From assembly GCA_031291275.1 (NCBI GenBank), contig JARLJJ010000229.1, positions 1-38,945 on the forward strand: a stretch of DNA of 38,945 nt, given 5' to 3'. A model generated the notes under the pieces. The model saw nothing but the letters and a program-made list of their open reading frames with translations. It was not told the DNA's origin and made no database searches. Source of the DNA: Formivibrio sp. (GTDB lineage: Bacteria; Pseudomonadota; Gammaproteobacteria; Burkholderiales; Chitinibacteraceae). Shown here in pieces: positions 25,712 to 36,411 of the stretch (positions are counted from its first letter, which is position 1; the number at the start of each line of letters is the position of its first letter). The translations under genes were made by a program, and so were the position numbers.

Positions 25712-27118
25712 ATGAATATCAAAGGCAAACATTGCATCGTTGTCGGATTGGGCGATACCGGCCTGTCTGCCGCCAAGTGGTTGGCGCGACAGGCTGCGCG
25801 CGTGACGGTGGCCGACAGCCGGGCTACACCACCAAATCTGGATGTAATCCGCACGATGTTGCCGCAGATTGAACTGCGGCTTGGTGCTTTCTGCGCATCC
25901 ACGTTTGCTGATGCCGATATATTGGTTGTGAGTCCGGGTGTCGGACTAGCCACTCCGGAAATCGCTGCTGCAGTGGCGCGTGGCGTGCCAGCCGTGGGTG
26001 ATGTGGAGTTGCTGGCGCAGGCCATTGCGGGCAAGGATTGCAAAGTGATCGCCATTACCGGCGCGAATGGCAAATCGACTGTGACGATGATGGCCGGAGC
26101 CATGTGCCAAACGGCCGGATTAAAGACGGAAATCGCCGGCAATATTGGCTTGCCGGTACTCGATGCGCTGAGCAACTGGCAGGACAAGGGTGAGCTGCCC
26201 GATGTCTGGGTGCTTGAGCTTTCCAGTTTCCAGCTCGAAACCACGAAAAGCTTGCAGCCCGATTCGGCGGCGGTGCTCAACGTGACCGAAGATCACCTTG
26301 ATCGCTATCCGGGCGGAATGAAGGAATATGCCGCGGCGAAAGCACGCATCTTTGCCGGCAACGGCGCGCAGGTGCTCAATCGTGAAGATGTCTGGTGCCG
26401 TGATATGGCGTTGCCGGAGCGTACGGTGATCTGGTTCGGTGCCGATGCGCCACAGCATGCGGGCGACTACGGATTGGTCGGTTCAGGCAACGATTACAGC
26501 TTGCGCATGGGCGAGACGGAAATCATGAAGGCGAGCGAGCTGCCACTCGCAGGGCTGCATAACGCAGTGAACGCCTTGTCGGCCATTGCGCTATGCCGTG
26601 CGATTGGACTGGCGCTTCCTCCGCTGGTTGCCGCACTCAAAAATTTCAAAGGTTTGCCGCACCGGGTCGAGTTCGTCGCCGAAGTGAATGGTGTGAGTTA
26701 CTACGACGATTCGAAGGGCACCAATGTCGGTGCAACAGAAGCTGCATTGAAGGGGATGACGCAGCCTGTGGTACTGATTGCCGGCGGCGATGGCAAGGGA
26801 CAAGACTTCGCTCCCTTGAAGGTGGCGTGCGAGCGCATCTGCCGTGCGGTGCTGCTTATCGGGCGCGATGGTCCGCAGATCGCCGAGGTGCTGAACGAAG
26901 CGTCCTCGCCCTACCTCATGCCGGGCGATGAAGAAGAAAATTTCTTGCCGGTGTTGCAGGTGCCGACGTTGGAAATGGCAGTGCAAATGGCCGCTAATTT
27001 TGCCGAGCCTGGTGATGCGGTATTGCTTTCACCCGCTTGTGCCAGTTGGGACATGTTCCGCAATTATGGGCACCGTGCCGAAGTCTTTATTCAAAGTGTA
27101 AAGGCCCTTCAGTCATGA
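25712..27118 (+). CDS. murD: UDP-MurNAc-L-alanine:D-glutamate ligase
   Basis: A 468-residue Mur ligase adding D-glutamate. N-terminal [18 protein letters not shown] (nucleotide-fold start), ATP loop [13 protein letters not shown] (about 115-127), [27 protein letters not shown] and [17 protein letters not shown] are diagnostic. Four bases separate it from mraY; it overlaps ftsW by ATGA. Confidence 0.96.
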   Translation: MNIKGKHCIVVGLGDTGLSAAKWLARQAARVTVADSRATPPNLDVIRTMLPQIELRLGAFCASTFADADILVVSPGVGLATPEIAAAVARGVPAVGDVELLAQAIAGKDCKVIAITGANGKSTVTMMAGAMCQTAGLKTEIAGNIGLPVLDALSNWQDKGELPDVWVLELSSFQLETTKSLQPDSAAVLNVTEDHLDRYPGGMKEYAAAKARIFAGNGAQVLNREDVWCRDMALPERTVIWFGADAPQHAGDYGLVGSGNDYSLRMGETEIMKASELPLAGLHNAVNALSAIALCRAIGLALPPLVAALKNFKGLPHRVEFVAEVNGVSYYDDSKGTNVGATEAALKGMTQPVVLIAGGDGKGQDFAPLKVACERICRAVLLIGRDGPQIAEVLNEASSPYLMPGDEEENFLPVLQVPTLEMAVQMAANFAEPGDAVLLSPACASWDMFRNYGHRAEVFIQSVKALQS

Positions 27119-28299
27119 AGCAGATGCTCTATCAGGCCATGAAGAAAGTTCGCCCCACAATGAGCGCTTACGATGAAGCGCTGGTGTGGTGCGTGCTGCT
27201 GCTGGTCTCGATAGGGTTGGTGATGGTGTATTCCGCCTCGATTGCCATGGCCGAAGTGGATAAGGACACCGGATTTCGCTCGACCTACTTCCTGATTCGT
27301 CATTCGATCTTCTTGGTGATTGGTCTGAGTGCTGGTTTCGTGGCGTTCAATGTTCCCTCCAAGATCTGGCAGAAATATGCGCCACATATGTTCATTGGCG
27401 GAGTGGTCTTGCTGGCGTTGGTGCTGATACCGGGCATCGGGCGTGAAGTGAACGGCAGTCGCCGCTGGCTTTCGCTGGTGGTGATCAATCTTCAGCCATC
27501 GGAAATGATGAAGTTTTTTGCCGTGCTTTATGCTGCCGATTACACCGTGCGCAAAGCCGGCAGCATGGGCGGCAGTTTTGTTGAAAGTGTGACCAAGGTA
27601 TTGCTGCCGATGGGTTTGGTGATGGTCGTGGCGGGTAGTTTGCTGCTATTGGAGCCGGATTTTGGTGCGTTTGCCGTGATCACCGCGATTGCGATGGGCC
27701 TGCTGTTTTTAGGTGGGTTCAACTGGCGTTTGTTCGCTGGATTGTTTGTTTTCTTGGCGGCCGCTTTTGTTGGACTGGTGGTGAGTTCGCCCTACCGCAT
27801 GCAGCGCGTATTGGGTTTTTTGGACCCGTGGAAGGATCCGTATGGCAAGGGCTACCAACTGTCGCACTCGTTGATTGCGTTTGGCCGTGGCGAATGGCAA
27901 GGCGTGGGCCTTGGGGCGAGTGTGGAAAAACTTTCCTATCTGCCTGAAGCACATACCGACTTTTTGATGGCCATCATTGCTGAAGAATTAGGGTTTATCG
28001 GTGTGGCGGTGGTTGTGGTGCTGTTTGCCTTCCTGGTTTGTCGTGCCTTCCAGATCGGAATTCAGGCCGCCAAGCTAGAACGACTTTTCCAGTCGTTGGC
28101 GGCGCAAGGGATCGGCATCTGGTTCGGCGTGCAGTCGGTAATCAACATGGGCGTGAATATGGGTCTGATGCCAACCAAGGGCTTGACCTTGCCGCTACTG
28201 TCATTTGGCGGTTCAGGCATCGTGGCCAATCTGGTGGCTATTGGCTTGTTGTTGCGGATTGACTATGAAAGCCGTCAGATGATCAGGGGGGGGCGATGA
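27115..28299 (+). CDS. ftsW: Septal peptidoglycan glycosyltransferase FtsW
   Basis: A 394-residue SEDS-family inner-membrane polymerase, partner of FtsI. About ten membrane segments. Family blocks: [73 protein letters not shown] and [15 protein letters not shown]. The frame is open back to 27037 inside murD, but the ATG in the ATGA overlap with the murD stop is the natural start. Confidence 0.95.
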   Translation: MKQMLYQAMKKVRPTMSAYDEALVWCVLLLVSIGLVMVYSASIAMAEVDKDTGFRSTYFLIRHSIFLVIGLSAGFVAFNVPSKIWQKYAPHMFIGGVVLLALVLIPGIGREVNGSRRWLSLVVINLQPSEMMKFFAVLYAADYTVRKAGSMGGSFVESVTKVLLPMGLVMVVAGSLLLLEPDFGAFAVITAIAMGLLFLGGFNWRLFAGLFVFLAAAFVGLVVSSPYRMQRVLGFLDPWKDPYGKGYQLSHSLIAFGRGEWQGVGLGASVEKLSYLPEAHTDFLMAIIAEELGFIGVAVVVVLFAFLVCRAFQIGIQAAKLERLFQSLAAQGIGIWFGVQSVINMGVNMGLMPTKGLTLPLLSFGGSGIVANLVAIGLLLRIDYESRQMIRGGR

Positions 28300-29363
28300 G
28301 CAAACGCACGCTTCTGGTCATGGCCGGCGGTACCGGCGGCCATATTTTCCCCGCACTGGCGGTAGCCAATGCGCTGCGCCAGAAAGGCTGGAACACGGTC
28401 TGGCTGGGTGCGACCGGCAAGATGGAAACGAAGATTGTGCCGCAGGCCGGCATTGAACTGGAAACGCTCGACATTACCGGCGTGCGGGGCAAGGGACTGC
28501 TGCACAAGCTGGTACAGCCTTGGGTGCAGTTGAAAGCGCTGATCGGTGCATTGAGCGTGATTTTTCGCCATCGACCGGATGTGGCGATTGGCTTTGGCGG
28601 TTTCACCGGTTTCCCCGGCGGGGTGGCCATGAAACTGCTGTGGTTGCCGTTGGTGATCCACGAGCAAAACTCGGTGGCAGGGCTGACGAACAAGGTGCTG
28701 GCGAAGATAGCCAACCGGGTGCTGTTTGCGTTTCCGTCGGCATTCCCAGGTCGGGACGGCTGCGTTGGCAACCCGGTGCGTGCCGAGATTACGCTGGTAG
28801 CGCCACCGGCTGAACGTTTTGCCGGGCGCAATGGACCACTGAAACTGCTGGTCGTGGGCGGTAGTCTTGGTGCGCAAGTATTCAACGAGGAGGTTCCCAA
28901 AGCAGTGGCAATGTTAGCCGCCGAGGAGCGTCCGCAGGTCATTCACCAAGCTGGCGAAAAGCATATAGAAATCTTGCGTATTAATTACGAAAAAGCTGGT
29001 GTTGTGGCAGAATGCGCGCCTTTTATCGCGGACATGGCCAGTGCCTACGCCGACGCGGATCTGGTGGTCTGTCGAGCCGGCGCACTGACGATTGCAGAGT
29101 TGGCTTGTGTGGGCGCAGCGGCCGTACTGGTGCCATTTCCACACGCGGTGGATGACCACCAGACTGGCAATGCCAAGTATCTGGCGGATGCCGATGCCGG
29201 CCTTCTTGTCGAGCAGAAAGCGTTCAATGCAGAGGAATTGGCAACCTTGTTGAAAGAAATGACCCGTGAGCGGTGCTTGGCGATGGCCCAAAAGGCCCGA
29301 GCACTGGCGAAGCCGGATGCCACGGCAAGTGTTGTGGCGGTTATTGAGGAATTGGCAGCATGA
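28296..29363 (+). CDS. murG: UDP-GlcNAc:lipid I N-acetylglucosaminyltransferase
   Basis: A 355-residue GT28 glycosyltransferase at the inner face of the inner membrane, making lipid II. N-terminal glycine loop [16 protein letters not shown], membrane-contact segment, [12 protein letters not shown], second loop [13 protein letters not shown], and the UDP-GlcNAc site [16 protein letters not shown] with [19 protein letters not shown] overlaps at both ends. A GGGGGG run just upstream serves as ribosome binding site. Confidence 0.96.
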   Translation: MSKRTLLVMAGGTGGHIFPALAVANALRQKGWNTVWLGATGKMETKIVPQAGIELETLDITGVRGKGLLHKLVQPWVQLKALIGALSVIFRHRPDVAIGFGGFTGFPGGVAMKLLWLPLVIHEQNSVAGLTNKVLAKIANRVLFAFPSAFPGRDGCVGNPVRAEITLVAPPAERFAGRNGPLKLLVVGGSLGAQVFNEEVPKAVAMLAAEERPQVIHQAGEKHIEILRINYEKAGVVAECAPFIADMASAYADADLVVCRAGALTIAELACVGAAAVLVPFPHAVDDHQTGNAKYLADADAGLLVEQKAFNAEELATLLKEMTRERCLAMAQKARALAKPDATASVVAVIEELAA

Positions 29364-30745
29364 AACACAAAGTCAAACACATCCATTTTGTCGGTATCGG
29401 TGGCGTCGGCATGAGCGGCATTGCCGAGGTGTTGCTGAATCTGGGCTTTGAAATCAGCGGGTCGGATCTTGGCAGCAATGCCACGACGCAACGCCTTGCT
29501 ACGGCGGGTGCGCGGGTTGCACTTGGGCATGATGCCGGAAATATTGCCGGAGCCGATGTGGTGGTGATTTCCAGCGCGGTCAAGGCGGACAACCCGGAAG
29601 TACTCGCTGCGCGCGAGAAAAAAATCCCGGTGGTGCCGCGTGCGCAAATGCTCGCCGAGTTGATGCGTTTCAAGCAGGGCATTGCGATTGCCGGCACGCA
29701 CGGCAAGACCACGACCACCAGCCTGACGGCCAGCATCCTTGAGGCAGCGGGGCTCGATCCGACGTTCGTGATTGGCGGCAAGCTGCATGCGGCCGGTTCC
29801 AATGCGCATCTTGGCAGTGGCGAATTCCTGGTGGCCGAGGCGGACGAATCCGATGCCTCGTTCCTGTTGCTGACGCCGGTAATCTCGGTCGTGACCAATA
29901 TCGACCAGGATCACATGGATACCTACGGCCACGACTTTGACAAGTTGAAGAAGGCATTCGTCGAATTCCTGCAGCATCTGCCGTTCTATGGCCGCGCCGT
30001 ACTGTGCCTCGACGATCCGCACGTGCGCAGCATCCTGCCGGAAGTCACTTCACCAGTGACCACCTACGGCGTCAGTGCCGATGCCATGTTGCGGGCCGAG
30101 AACATTCGGGCCGCGGGCAACCACATGCTGTTCGATGCGGTTTGGGAAAACGGCGAAAGCAAGCGGATTTCAATCACGCTTAATACCCCAGGCCACCATA
30201 ACGTGCTCAATGCTTTGGCAGCAATTGCCGTTGCATTGGAAGTCGGTGTGGATGATGCGGCGATCCGGAAAGCACTGGCTGAATTTGCGGGTGTGGGCCG
30301 GCGCTTCCAGCGTCATGGCGAGATCGATCTACCTGCCGGCGGCAGTTTTACCCTGGTGGACGACTATGGCCACCATCCGGTGGAAATGGTGGCCACCCTG
30401 GCGGCGGCCCGAGGCGCATTTCCCGGTCGACGGCTATTGCTTGCTTTCCAGCCACACCGCTATACCCGCACCCGCGATTGTTTTGAAGATTTTGTGAAAG
30501 TGCTTTCCACGGTGGACGGTTTGCTGCTGGCCGAGGTGTACGCCGCAGGAGAGCCGCCGATCGTGGCGGCCGATGGCCGCTCGCTCGCGCGTGCCGTGCG
30601 CGTGGCCGGCAAGGTAGAACCGGTATTCGTAGAAGATATTACTGCTTTGCCACAGGCCATTCTGGCTGCGGCTCAGCCCGGTGATGTGGTGTTGATCATG
30701 GGTGCGGGATCGATCGGTGCGGTCCCGGGGAAGTTGGTGAAATGA
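29360..30745 (+). CDS. murC: UDP-N-acetylmuramate:L-alanine ligase
   Basis: A 461-residue Mur ligase, first amino-acid step. N-terminal [20 protein letters not shown] loop [16 protein letters not shown] (about 111-126), [33 protein letters not shown] and QPHRYTRT are all present. ATGA overlaps with murG and ddl. A separate murB, often next to murC, is absent from this cluster and must lie elsewhere. Confidence 0.96.
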   Translation: MKHKVKHIHFVGIGGVGMSGIAEVLLNLGFEISGSDLGSNATTQRLATAGARVALGHDAGNIAGADVVVISSAVKADNPEVLAAREKKIPVVPRAQMLAELMRFKQGIAIAGTHGKTTTTSLTASILEAAGLDPTFVIGGKLHAAGSNAHLGSGEFLVAEADESDASFLLLTPVISVVTNIDQDHMDTYGHDFDKLKKAFVEFLQHLPFYGRAVLCLDDPHVRSILPEVTSPVTTYGVSADAMLRAENIRAAGNHMLFDAVWENGESKRISITLNTPGHHNVLNALAAIAVALEVGVDDAAIRKALAEFAGVGRRFQRHGEIDLPAGGSFTLVDDYGHHPVEMVATLAAARGAFPGRRLLLAFQPHRYTRTRDCFEDFVKVLSTVDGLLLAEVYAAGEPPIVAADGRSLARAVRVAGKVEPVFVEDITALPQAILAAAQPGDVVLIMGAGSIGAVPGKLVK

Positions 30746-31662
30746 TGAAGCAATACGGAAAAGTCGCAGTACTCATGGGTGGAGCCTCCTCCGAGCGTGA
30801 AATCTCGTTGATGAGTGGCAGCGGTGTGTTGGCGGCCTTGCAAGCGCATGGCGTGGATGCCCACAAGTTCGACCCAGCCGAAAAACCCCTGCTGGCGCTG
30901 AAGGATGAAGGTTTTGATCGGGTTTTCCTGATTCTGCACGGTCCCTTTGGTGAGGACGGAACGGTGCAGGGCGCGTTGCAAGTCCTGGGCATCCCTTATA
31001 CCGGCTGTGGCGTGATGGCTTCGGCCATCGGTATGGACAAGCTCAGGACCAAGCTGGTGTGGAAGGCGCTGGATCTGCCGATCCCGGATTTTGTTCTGCT
31101 GAATGCAGATAGTGATTGGAATGCGGTGACGGCACGTTTGGGACTGCCGTTATTTGTGAAGCCGGCCTGCGAAGGTTCCAGCGTTGGCGTGATCAAAGTG
31201 AAATCCATGGATGAACTGGCCGCAGCCTTCGCCGAGGCCAGCCGGTTTGATGACGTGGTGCTGGCCGAGCAATTCATTGGCGGTGGTGAATACACCTCGG
31301 CGGTGCTCGGTGATCAAGTGCTGCCAGCAATCAAGATCGAACCTGCCACCGAGTTTTATGACTACGACGCCAAGTATTTCCGCGATGACACAGTTTATCG
31401 CTGCCCGTGCGGATTGCCTGCCGAGGTGGAAGCGCAAGTTGCGCACTATGTGAAACAGGCATTCTGGGCGATTGGTGGCACCAGTTGGGGGCGGGTTGAT
31501 TTCCTGATGGATGAAGCCGGTAAACCTTATCTGCTGGAAGTGAATACTGCGCCGGGGATGACCAGTCACAGCCTGTTCCCGATGGCTGCGCGGCAAGCCG
31601 GCATGAGCTACGAGGATCTGGTGTTGCGCATCCTCGATACGACGCTCGGCAGTGAGGAGTGA
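30742..31662 (+). CDS. ddl: D-alanine:D-alanine ligase
   Basis: A 306-residue ATP-grasp enzyme of DdlB type. N-terminal [89 protein letters not shown]. Complete. The last codons (GSEE and stop) are formed by the first heptamer units of a GTGAGGN array, so the C-terminus appears to have been written by that repeat. Confidence 0.96.
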   Translation: MMKQYGKVAVLMGGASSEREISLMSGSGVLAALQAHGVDAHKFDPAEKPLLALKDEGFDRVFLILHGPFGEDGTVQGALQVLGIPYTGCGVMASAIGMDKLRTKLVWKALDLPIPDFVLLNADSDWNAVTARLGLPLFVKPACEGSSVGVIKVKSMDELAAAFAEASRFDDVVLAEQFIGGGEYTSAVLGDQVLPAIKIEPATEFYDYDAKYFRDDTVYRCPCGLPAEVEAQVAHYVKQAFWAIGGTSWGRVDFLMDEAGKPYLLEVNTAPGMTSHSLFPMAARQAGMSYEDLVLRILDTTLGSEE

Positions 31663-31679
31663 GGTGTTAGGCGTGAGGA
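31652..31679 (+). repeat. Heptamer array, forward (GTGAGGN x4)
   Basis: Contiguous 7-base units GTGAGGA, GTGAGGT, GTTAGGC, GTGAGGA, beginning inside the last codons of ddl, followed by a degenerate GTAAAAC. The last unit supplies the GAGGAG ribosome binding site of the small ORF at 31688. Confidence 0.8.
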
Positions 31680-31687
31680 GTAAAACC

Positions 31688-31798
31688 ATGTTGGCATACG
31701 CAGGAGTGATGGTGCTGGCTGTGGCGGGCTTGAAGGTTGCCCCTCGCTCTTCACCCTTCGCTCCTCGCGTCCCCGAAGGGGAAGCCCATGTGGGATAA
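31688..31798 (+). CDS. Possible 36-residue membrane-anchored peptide between ddl and ftsQ
   Basis: The ATG at 31688 follows GAGGAG at ideal distance. The product begins MLAYAGVMVLAVAGLKVAP, a short hydrophobic segment, then a Pro/Arg-containing tail encoded by the inverted heptamer array. It overlaps the ftsQ start in another frame. It may be translated and aid ftsQ initiation, or be a by-product of the repeat. No homologue is recognised. Confidence 0.35.
   Translation: MLAYAGVMVLAVAGLKVAPRSSPFAPRVPEGEAHVG
31741..31768 (-). repeat. Heptamer array, inverted (GCGAGGN-type x4)
   Basis: On the minus strand the contiguous units are GCGAGGA, GCGAAGG, GTGAAGA, GCGAGGG. It is the inverted partner of 31652-31679, with 19 of 28 positions identical and several remaining ones G-T compatible, so the 61-base interval can form a long imperfect stem-loop. 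Confidence 0.8.
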
Positions 31799-32549
31799 GC
31801 CGCAACTGCTCACCTGGCTAGCAAACTTGCTGACTGCGCTGGCGTTGTTGCTGCTGTTTTACGCGGTACTGTTTTTGGTTATCCATTCGCCGTTGTTTCC
31901 GGTGCGGCGGATTGCGGTGGAGGGCGATATGTCCCATGTCACCCGAGAACAGCTGCAATACGTAGTGAAAAATGAATTAAAGGGTACTTTTTTTACCCTG
32001 GATCTGGACAAGACCCGTCAGGCATTTGAGAAGTTGCCTTGGGTGCGTCGAGTGGAAGTTCGACGTTATTGGCCGGATCGGCTGGAAGTGAATATTGAGG
32101 AGCATCATGCCGTGGCCCGTTGGGGGTCAGCCGCACTGCTCAATAGCTACGGAGAGCGTTTCGATGCTGCAAGCAGTGATCCTTTGCCGGTGCTGGAAGG
32201 GCCGGATGGCACTGAAAAGCAACTGGTTGATGGCTATCGCCAGTATCGCGAGGCCTTGGCGCCTTTGGGGAAACAGCCAACGCATGTCTGGCTTTCCGAT
32301 CGCCGGGCATGGCGGCTGGAACTGGACCGGCAATTGATCGTGGAAATTGGACGGGATGACGGTGTAGAGCGTTTGCAGCGATTTGTAACGGCCTACCCCA
32401 ATTCCCTGGCCCGGCTGGACCAGTCTTTTGATTATGTGGATTTGCGTTATCCAAATGGATTCGCGGTGAAACTGCCCAATTTCAAGCCGGGCGACAACAA
32501 AGCGGTACGGCAACCAGCAACGACAAAGCCGGCGAAAGCACCGGCATGA
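31788..32549 (+). CDS. ftsQ: Cell division protein FtsQ
   Basis: A 253-residue bitopic inner-membrane protein. Short cytoplasmic N-terminus, one membrane segment (about 13-35), then the POTRA domain (FPVRRIAVEGDMSHVTREQLQYVVKNELKGTFFTLDLDKTRQAFEKLPWVRRVEVRR) and the FtsQ beta domain ending FDYVDLRYPNGFAVKLP. A Lys/Pro/Ala-rich tail follows. The ATG at 31788 has GAAGGGGA upstream; the frame opens at a TTG at 31737 within the repeat region, which is not a likely start. Confidence 0.94.
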   Translation: MWDKPQLLTWLANLLTALALLLLFYAVLFLVIHSPLFPVRRIAVEGDMSHVTREQLQYVVKNELKGTFFTLDLDKTRQAFEKLPWVRRVEVRRYWPDRLEVNIEEHHAVARWGSAALLNSYGERFDAASSDPLPVLEGPDGTEKQLVDGYRQYREALAPLGKQPTHVWLSDRRAWRLELDRQLIVEIGRDDGVERLQRFVTAYPNSLARLDQSFDYVDLRYPNGFAVKLPNFKPGDNKAVRQPATTKPAKAPA

Positions 32550-32618
32550 GCCTTCCTGCGAAATGGGAAGTTGTAATTTATCGATTTGATGGATCTAGAG
32601 AGTGGAAGGGGTAAGTCT

Positions 32619-33851
32619 GTGACCAAAGACAGCAAAAACCTCATCGTCGGGCTGGATGTCGGCACTGCCAAGGTCGTCGTCGTGGTCGCCGAGATACAGG
32701 AGGATGGCGGCATTAACGTGATCGGTTTGGGCACGGCGGCTTCGCGCGGGCTTAAACGCGGCATGGTGGTCGACATCGAAAAAACTGTGCTTGCCATCCA
32801 GACGGCACTGGGTGATGCCGAACTGATGGCCGACTGCAAGATCAATGAAGTGATTGCCGGTATCGCGGGTAGTCATATCAAGGGCATGAATTCGGATGGC
32901 ATGGTGGCGATCAAGGATCGCGAAGTCACGCAGGCCGATATGGATCGCGTACTTGAAACGGCGCGTGCGGTGCAGATCCCGGCCGATCATGAAGTGCTGC
33001 ATGTGATTCCGCAGGAATTTGTGATCGATGGCCAGGATGGCGTGAAAGAGCCGCTGGGTATGTCTGGCGTGCGTCTGGAAGTGCGCGTGCACATCGTTTC
33101 CGGTGCGGTTTCGGCCGTGCAGAACATAACCAAGTGCGTACGCCGTTGCGGGCTGGAAATTACCGAAGTGGTATTGCAGCCCTTGGCTTCGGCCTATGCC
33201 GTGTTGACCGACGATGAGAAAGAGTTGGGCGTCTGCCTGATCGATATCGGTGGCGGGACGACTGATATCGCCATCTTCGCTGGCGGTTCGATCCGCTATA
33301 CCGCAGTGATTCCAGTCGCTGGTGACCAGATTACCAATGACATTGCCATGGCCTTGCGTACGCCAACGGCTGAGGCCGAAGCGATCAAGCTGCAGCATGG
33401 CGTGGCACTACGTCATCTGACTGACCCGCAACAGATGATCGATGTTCCGGGGGTGGGTGAGCGTGGTTCGCGCACCATGAGCCGCCATACCCTGGCCGAA
33501 GTGATCGAACCACGCGTGGAAGAGCTTTACAGCCTGGCACTGGCCGAAGTGCGCCGTTCCGGCTGGGGCGATCGGCTTTCCAGCGGGGTAGTCATTACCG
33601 GTGGCGCAGCCACCATGCCGGGCATGGTCGAACTGGGCGAAGAAATTTTCCATCAGCCAGTGCGTCTGGGTTTGCCACGCTATGTCGGCGGCCTGGCTGA
33701 GGTAGTCAAGAATCCGCGTTATTCATCGGCAGTAGGTCTGCTGTTGCTGGCGCGCGAACAAATGCAAAAAGGCCCAGTCGGGCGCAATAAGCAAGGCGGG
33801 ATGGGCAGCGTTTTCGGAAAAATGAAATCGTGGTTCCAGAACAATTTTTAG
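32619..33851 (+). CDS. ftsA: Cell division protein FtsA
   Basis: A 410-residue actin-like ATPase that tethers FtsZ to the membrane and recruits late divisome proteins. Phosphate 1 motif NLIVGLDVGTAKVVVVV, the 1C domain (about 85-165), phosphate 2 LGVCLIDIGGGTTDIAIF, and adenosine motif GVVITGGAATMPGM. The C-terminal amphipathic helix GSVFGKMKSWFQNNF is the membrane anchor. GTG at 32619 follows GGAAGGGG and gives the usual length; the open frame starts at 32586. Confidence 0.95.
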   Translation: MTKDSKNLIVGLDVGTAKVVVVVAEIQEDGGINVIGLGTAASRGLKRGMVVDIEKTVLAIQTALGDAELMADCKINEVIAGIAGSHIKGMNSDGMVAIKDREVTQADMDRVLETARAVQIPADHEVLHVIPQEFVIDGQDGVKEPLGMSGVRLEVRVHIVSGAVSAVQNITKCVRRCGLEITEVVLQPLASAYAVLTDDEKELGVCLIDIGGGTTDIAIFAGGSIRYTAVIPVAGDQITNDIAMALRTPTAEAEAIKLQHGVALRHLTDPQQMIDVPGVGERGSRTMSRHTLAEVIEPRVEELYSLALAEVRRSGWGDRLSSGVVITGGAATMPGMVELGEEIFHQPVRLGLPRYVGGLAEVVKNPRYSSAVGLLLLAREQMQKGPVGRNKQGGMGSVFGKMKSWFQNNF

Positions 33852-33896
33852 AGTTTATTCGGGCAATACGTATTTAAACGGGCAAAAAGGAGAAAT

Positions 33897-35072
33897 ATGA
33901 TGGGCTTATCTATCGAGCTTCAAGATGTCTCACATGACGTCAATATCAAAGTGATCGGCGTCGGCGGCGCAGGTTGCAATGCCATTAACAATATGATCGA
34001 GAATGCGTTGCATGGTGTGCAGTTCATCTCGGCCAATACCGATGCACAGGTACTCAAGCAGTCCGGTGCCAGCGATGTAATCCAGCTGGGTTCGCAACTG
34101 ACCCGTGGTTTTGGTGCAGGGTGTGATCCGCAAGTGGGCCGCCAAGCAGCGGAAGAAGATCGCGAACGTATCGCTGATCTGATCGATGGCGCGGATCTGT
34201 TGTTCATCACTGCCGGCATGGGTGGTGGTACCGGGACTGGCGCGGCTCCGGTGATTGCGCAAGTGGCGCATGAAAAAGGCATCTTCACCATTGGCGTGGT
34301 GACCAAGCCGGGTCTGGACGAAGGTTCACGTCAAAAAGTCGCGCAAGGCGGCATCGACGAATTGTCCGAGTATGTGGATTCCATGATTGTGGTTTCCAAT
34401 GAAAAGCTCGAAGAAGTGCTTGGCGACGATGTCACCCTGGATGAGGCGTTCCGTGCGGCCGATGATGTACTGCGCAGTGCCGTGGCTTCGATCGTCGAAG
34501 TGATCCAGTATCCAGGCTTTATCAACGTCGATTTTGCCGATGTGAAAAAAGTCATGGAAGAGAAGGGGATGGCCATGATGGGTTCGGCTTATGCCTCCGG
34601 GGAAGGCCGCGCCCAGCGTGCTACGGAAGAAGCGATCAGCTGCCCGCTGCTCGACAATATCAACTTCAAAGGTGCGCGCGGTGTGCTGCTCAATATCAGC
34701 GCCAGCAAGTCCAGCCTGCGCAAGAGCGAAATCCGTCAGGCTTTGGAGATGGTTCAGATTCATGTGGCAGAAGATGCCATGGTCAAGTATGGCGTAGTTT
34801 ACGACGAAGAATTGGGAGACCAGATTCGCGTGACCGTGATTGCCACTGGCCTGGGTTCGCGTGAGGCCGCCAAGCCACAACTAACCGTACTGCAAGGCCA
34901 ACAGTTGAAAACCGGAACCGACAATGCTTCGGGGATGAATCCTGAGGATTACGACAAGCCTGCGATCTGGCGTAATCGTCGTGGCGCTGCAGCTTCTGGC
35001 AGTGATGCACGGCCGGCATTGAACAATATCGACATGGATATTCCGGCGTTCCTGCGCCGTCAGGCCGATTGA
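33897..35072 (+). CDS. ftsZ: Cell division GTPase FtsZ
   Basis: A 391-residue tubulin-like GTPase that builds the Z ring. N-terminal IKVIGVGGAGCNAINNM, GTP signature GGGTGTGAAP (about 106-115), T7 loop VNVDFADVK-type block (GFINVDFADVKKVM), a short acidic/Gly linker and the conserved C-terminal peptide DIPAFLRRQ that binds FtsA. AAGGAG precedes tandem ATGs at 33897 and 33900; the second has the better spacing. The 45-base gap from ftsA holds this ribosome binding site. Position 35073-35298 after the gene holds no gene and no clear terminator. Confidence 0.97.
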   Translation: MMGLSIELQDVSHDVNIKVIGVGGAGCNAINNMIENALHGVQFISANTDAQVLKQSGASDVIQLGSQLTRGFGAGCDPQVGRQAAEEDRERIADLIDGADLLFITAGMGGGTGTGAAPVIAQVAHEKGIFTIGVVTKPGLDEGSRQKVAQGGIDELSEYVDSMIVVSNEKLEEVLGDDVTLDEAFRAADDVLRSAVASIVEVIQYPGFINVDFADVKKVMEEKGMAMMGSAYASGEGRAQRATEEAISCPLLDNINFKGARGVLLNISASKSSLRKSEIRQALEMVQIHVAEDAMVKYGVVYDEELGDQIRVTVIATGLGSREAAKPQLTVLQGQQLKTGTDNASGMNPEDYDKPAIWRNRRGAAASGSDARPALNNIDMDIPAFLRRQAD

Positions 35073-35298
35073 TCAAACAGGATGGGTTGTGCTCGTGATG
35101 GCGACCGAATGAACGTAATGCTTTGGAAATGAATAGGTGCACAGGGGGTGGATTTGTTCGCCTGGATAACCTTCGCATTCTATTGAATGGCGGCTGCGAG
35201 AATTGGTCTCGCCTATCGCCCGGATTGCTACGATCAATCCAGCCTCTTGCCCGTGGCTGGTAAAATGGTGGCATTGACTGGAAAAAGATGGCGAAACC

Positions 35299-36213
35299 AT
35301 GTATCTGCAACGCACGCTGAAATCGACGATCCGCGCTACCGGCGTGGGCCTGCATTCCGGGGAGAAAGTCACCCTGGTACTCAGGCCCGCGCCGGAAAAC
35401 AGCGGTATCGTTTTCCACCGGATCGATTTGCCCGAATCGATTCCGTTCAAGGTGGAACCGTCACTAGTGAACGACACGCGGCTCTCCTCCACGCTCGTTC
35501 GCGACGGTGTACGCGTTGGCACTATTGAGCATCTGATGTCCTCTTTTGCCGGACTCGGCCTCGACAATGTGATTGTCGAGGTCGATGCCCCGGAAATGCC
35601 GATCATGGATGGTTCGGCGGCCCCTTTTATCTATCTGCTGCAAACGGCGGGTATTGTTGATCAGAGCGCCTCGAAGCGCTTTGTCCGTGTGATAAAAACC
35701 GTTGAGGCCACAGAAGGGGACAAGTGGGTGAAGCTGGCACCCTACGATGGTTACAAGGTGGCATTGACCATCGATTTCCAGCACCCGGCTTTTCGCAAAT
35801 CTTCGCGCCTGATCGAAATCGATTTCGCACATCAGAATTACATCAGCGAGATTTCTCGCGCACGCACCTTTGGCTTCATCCAGGAAGTTGAATACCTGCG
35901 CGCCAATGGCCTGGCTCGCGGCGGCACCATGGACAACGCCGTGGTGATCGACGAATACCGCGTACTTAATCCGGGAGGGCTACGCTTCGAGGATGAATTC
36001 GTCCGTCACAAGGTTCTTGATGCGATTGGCGATCTTTATATCCTTGGCCACCCACTGATTGCTTCTTTCAGCGGATATAAATCCGGCCACGCCTTGAACA
36101 ATAAACTCCTGCGCACCTTGCTCGCCGATGAGGATGCCTGGGAATTTGTGACTTTCAGTGACAGGCAATCCGTTCCTACGTCATTCCATGATTTGCCACC
36201 AGTGGGAATCTAA
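35299..36213 (+). CDS. lpxC: UDP-3-O-acyl-N-acetylglucosamine deacetylase
   Basis: A 304-residue zinc enzyme, the committed step of lipid A synthesis. Zinc ligands are in TIEHLMSSFAG (His near residue 79) and HKVLDAIGDLYILGHPL (His and Asp near 237-241); the hydrophobic-tunnel region and SGHALNNKLLRTLL follow. Full length. Its position after ftsZ is typical of gamma- and betaproteobacteria. Confidence 0.96.
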   Translation: MYLQRTLKSTIRATGVGLHSGEKVTLVLRPAPENSGIVFHRIDLPESIPFKVEPSLVNDTRLSSTLVRDGVRVGTIEHLMSSFAGLGLDNVIVEVDAPEMPIMDGSAAPFIYLLQTAGIVDQSASKRFVRVIKTVEATEGDKWVKLAPYDGYKVALTIDFQHPAFRKSSRLIEIDFAHQNYISEISRARTFGFIQEVEYLRANGLARGGTMDNAVVIDEYRVLNPGGLRFEDEFVRHKVLDAIGDLYILGHPLIASFSGYKSGHALNNKLLRTLLADEDAWEFVTFSDRQSVPTSFHDLPPVGI

Positions 36214-36224
36214 GAGGAAACCTG

Positions 36225-36410
36225 ATGTTCCTTGTGATCCGCCTCTTGTTTATTCTGCTGGTGCTGGGCTTTGGCTGGACCGGCTATAAGTATCTGAAAA
36301 CGCGTGATGCAGGATGGTTGCGTCTGATGCGTTGGCTGCTGAATATCGTGATTGCTATTTTGCTGGTTTTCTTTGTAGGGCTCTTTGCTGAACGCATTTT
36401 CTGGAATTGA
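36225..36410 (+). CDS. Small two-helix membrane protein (61 aa)
   Basis: A 61-residue protein with two hydrophobic segments (about 3-22 and 40-56) around a basic loop (KYLKTRDAGWLRLMRW). AGAGG precedes the ATG, 11 bases after lpxC. I recognise no function. A gene of this type between lpxC and rsmE seems to be a recurring betaproteobacterial feature, but I cannot verify that here. Confidence 0.75.
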   Translation: MFLVIRLLFILLVLGFGWTGYKYLKTRDAGWLRLMRWLLNIVIAILLVFFVGLFAERIFWN

Positions 36411-36411
36411 T

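Noticed and set aside
29045-30022. Minus-strand frame of 325 codons across murG/murC
   Set aside because: Antisense to two certain genes; a product of GC-biased third positions.
35073-35298. Terminator or promoter between ftsZ and lpxC
   Set aside because: No hairpin with T-run and no hexamer pair at proper spacing could be supported.
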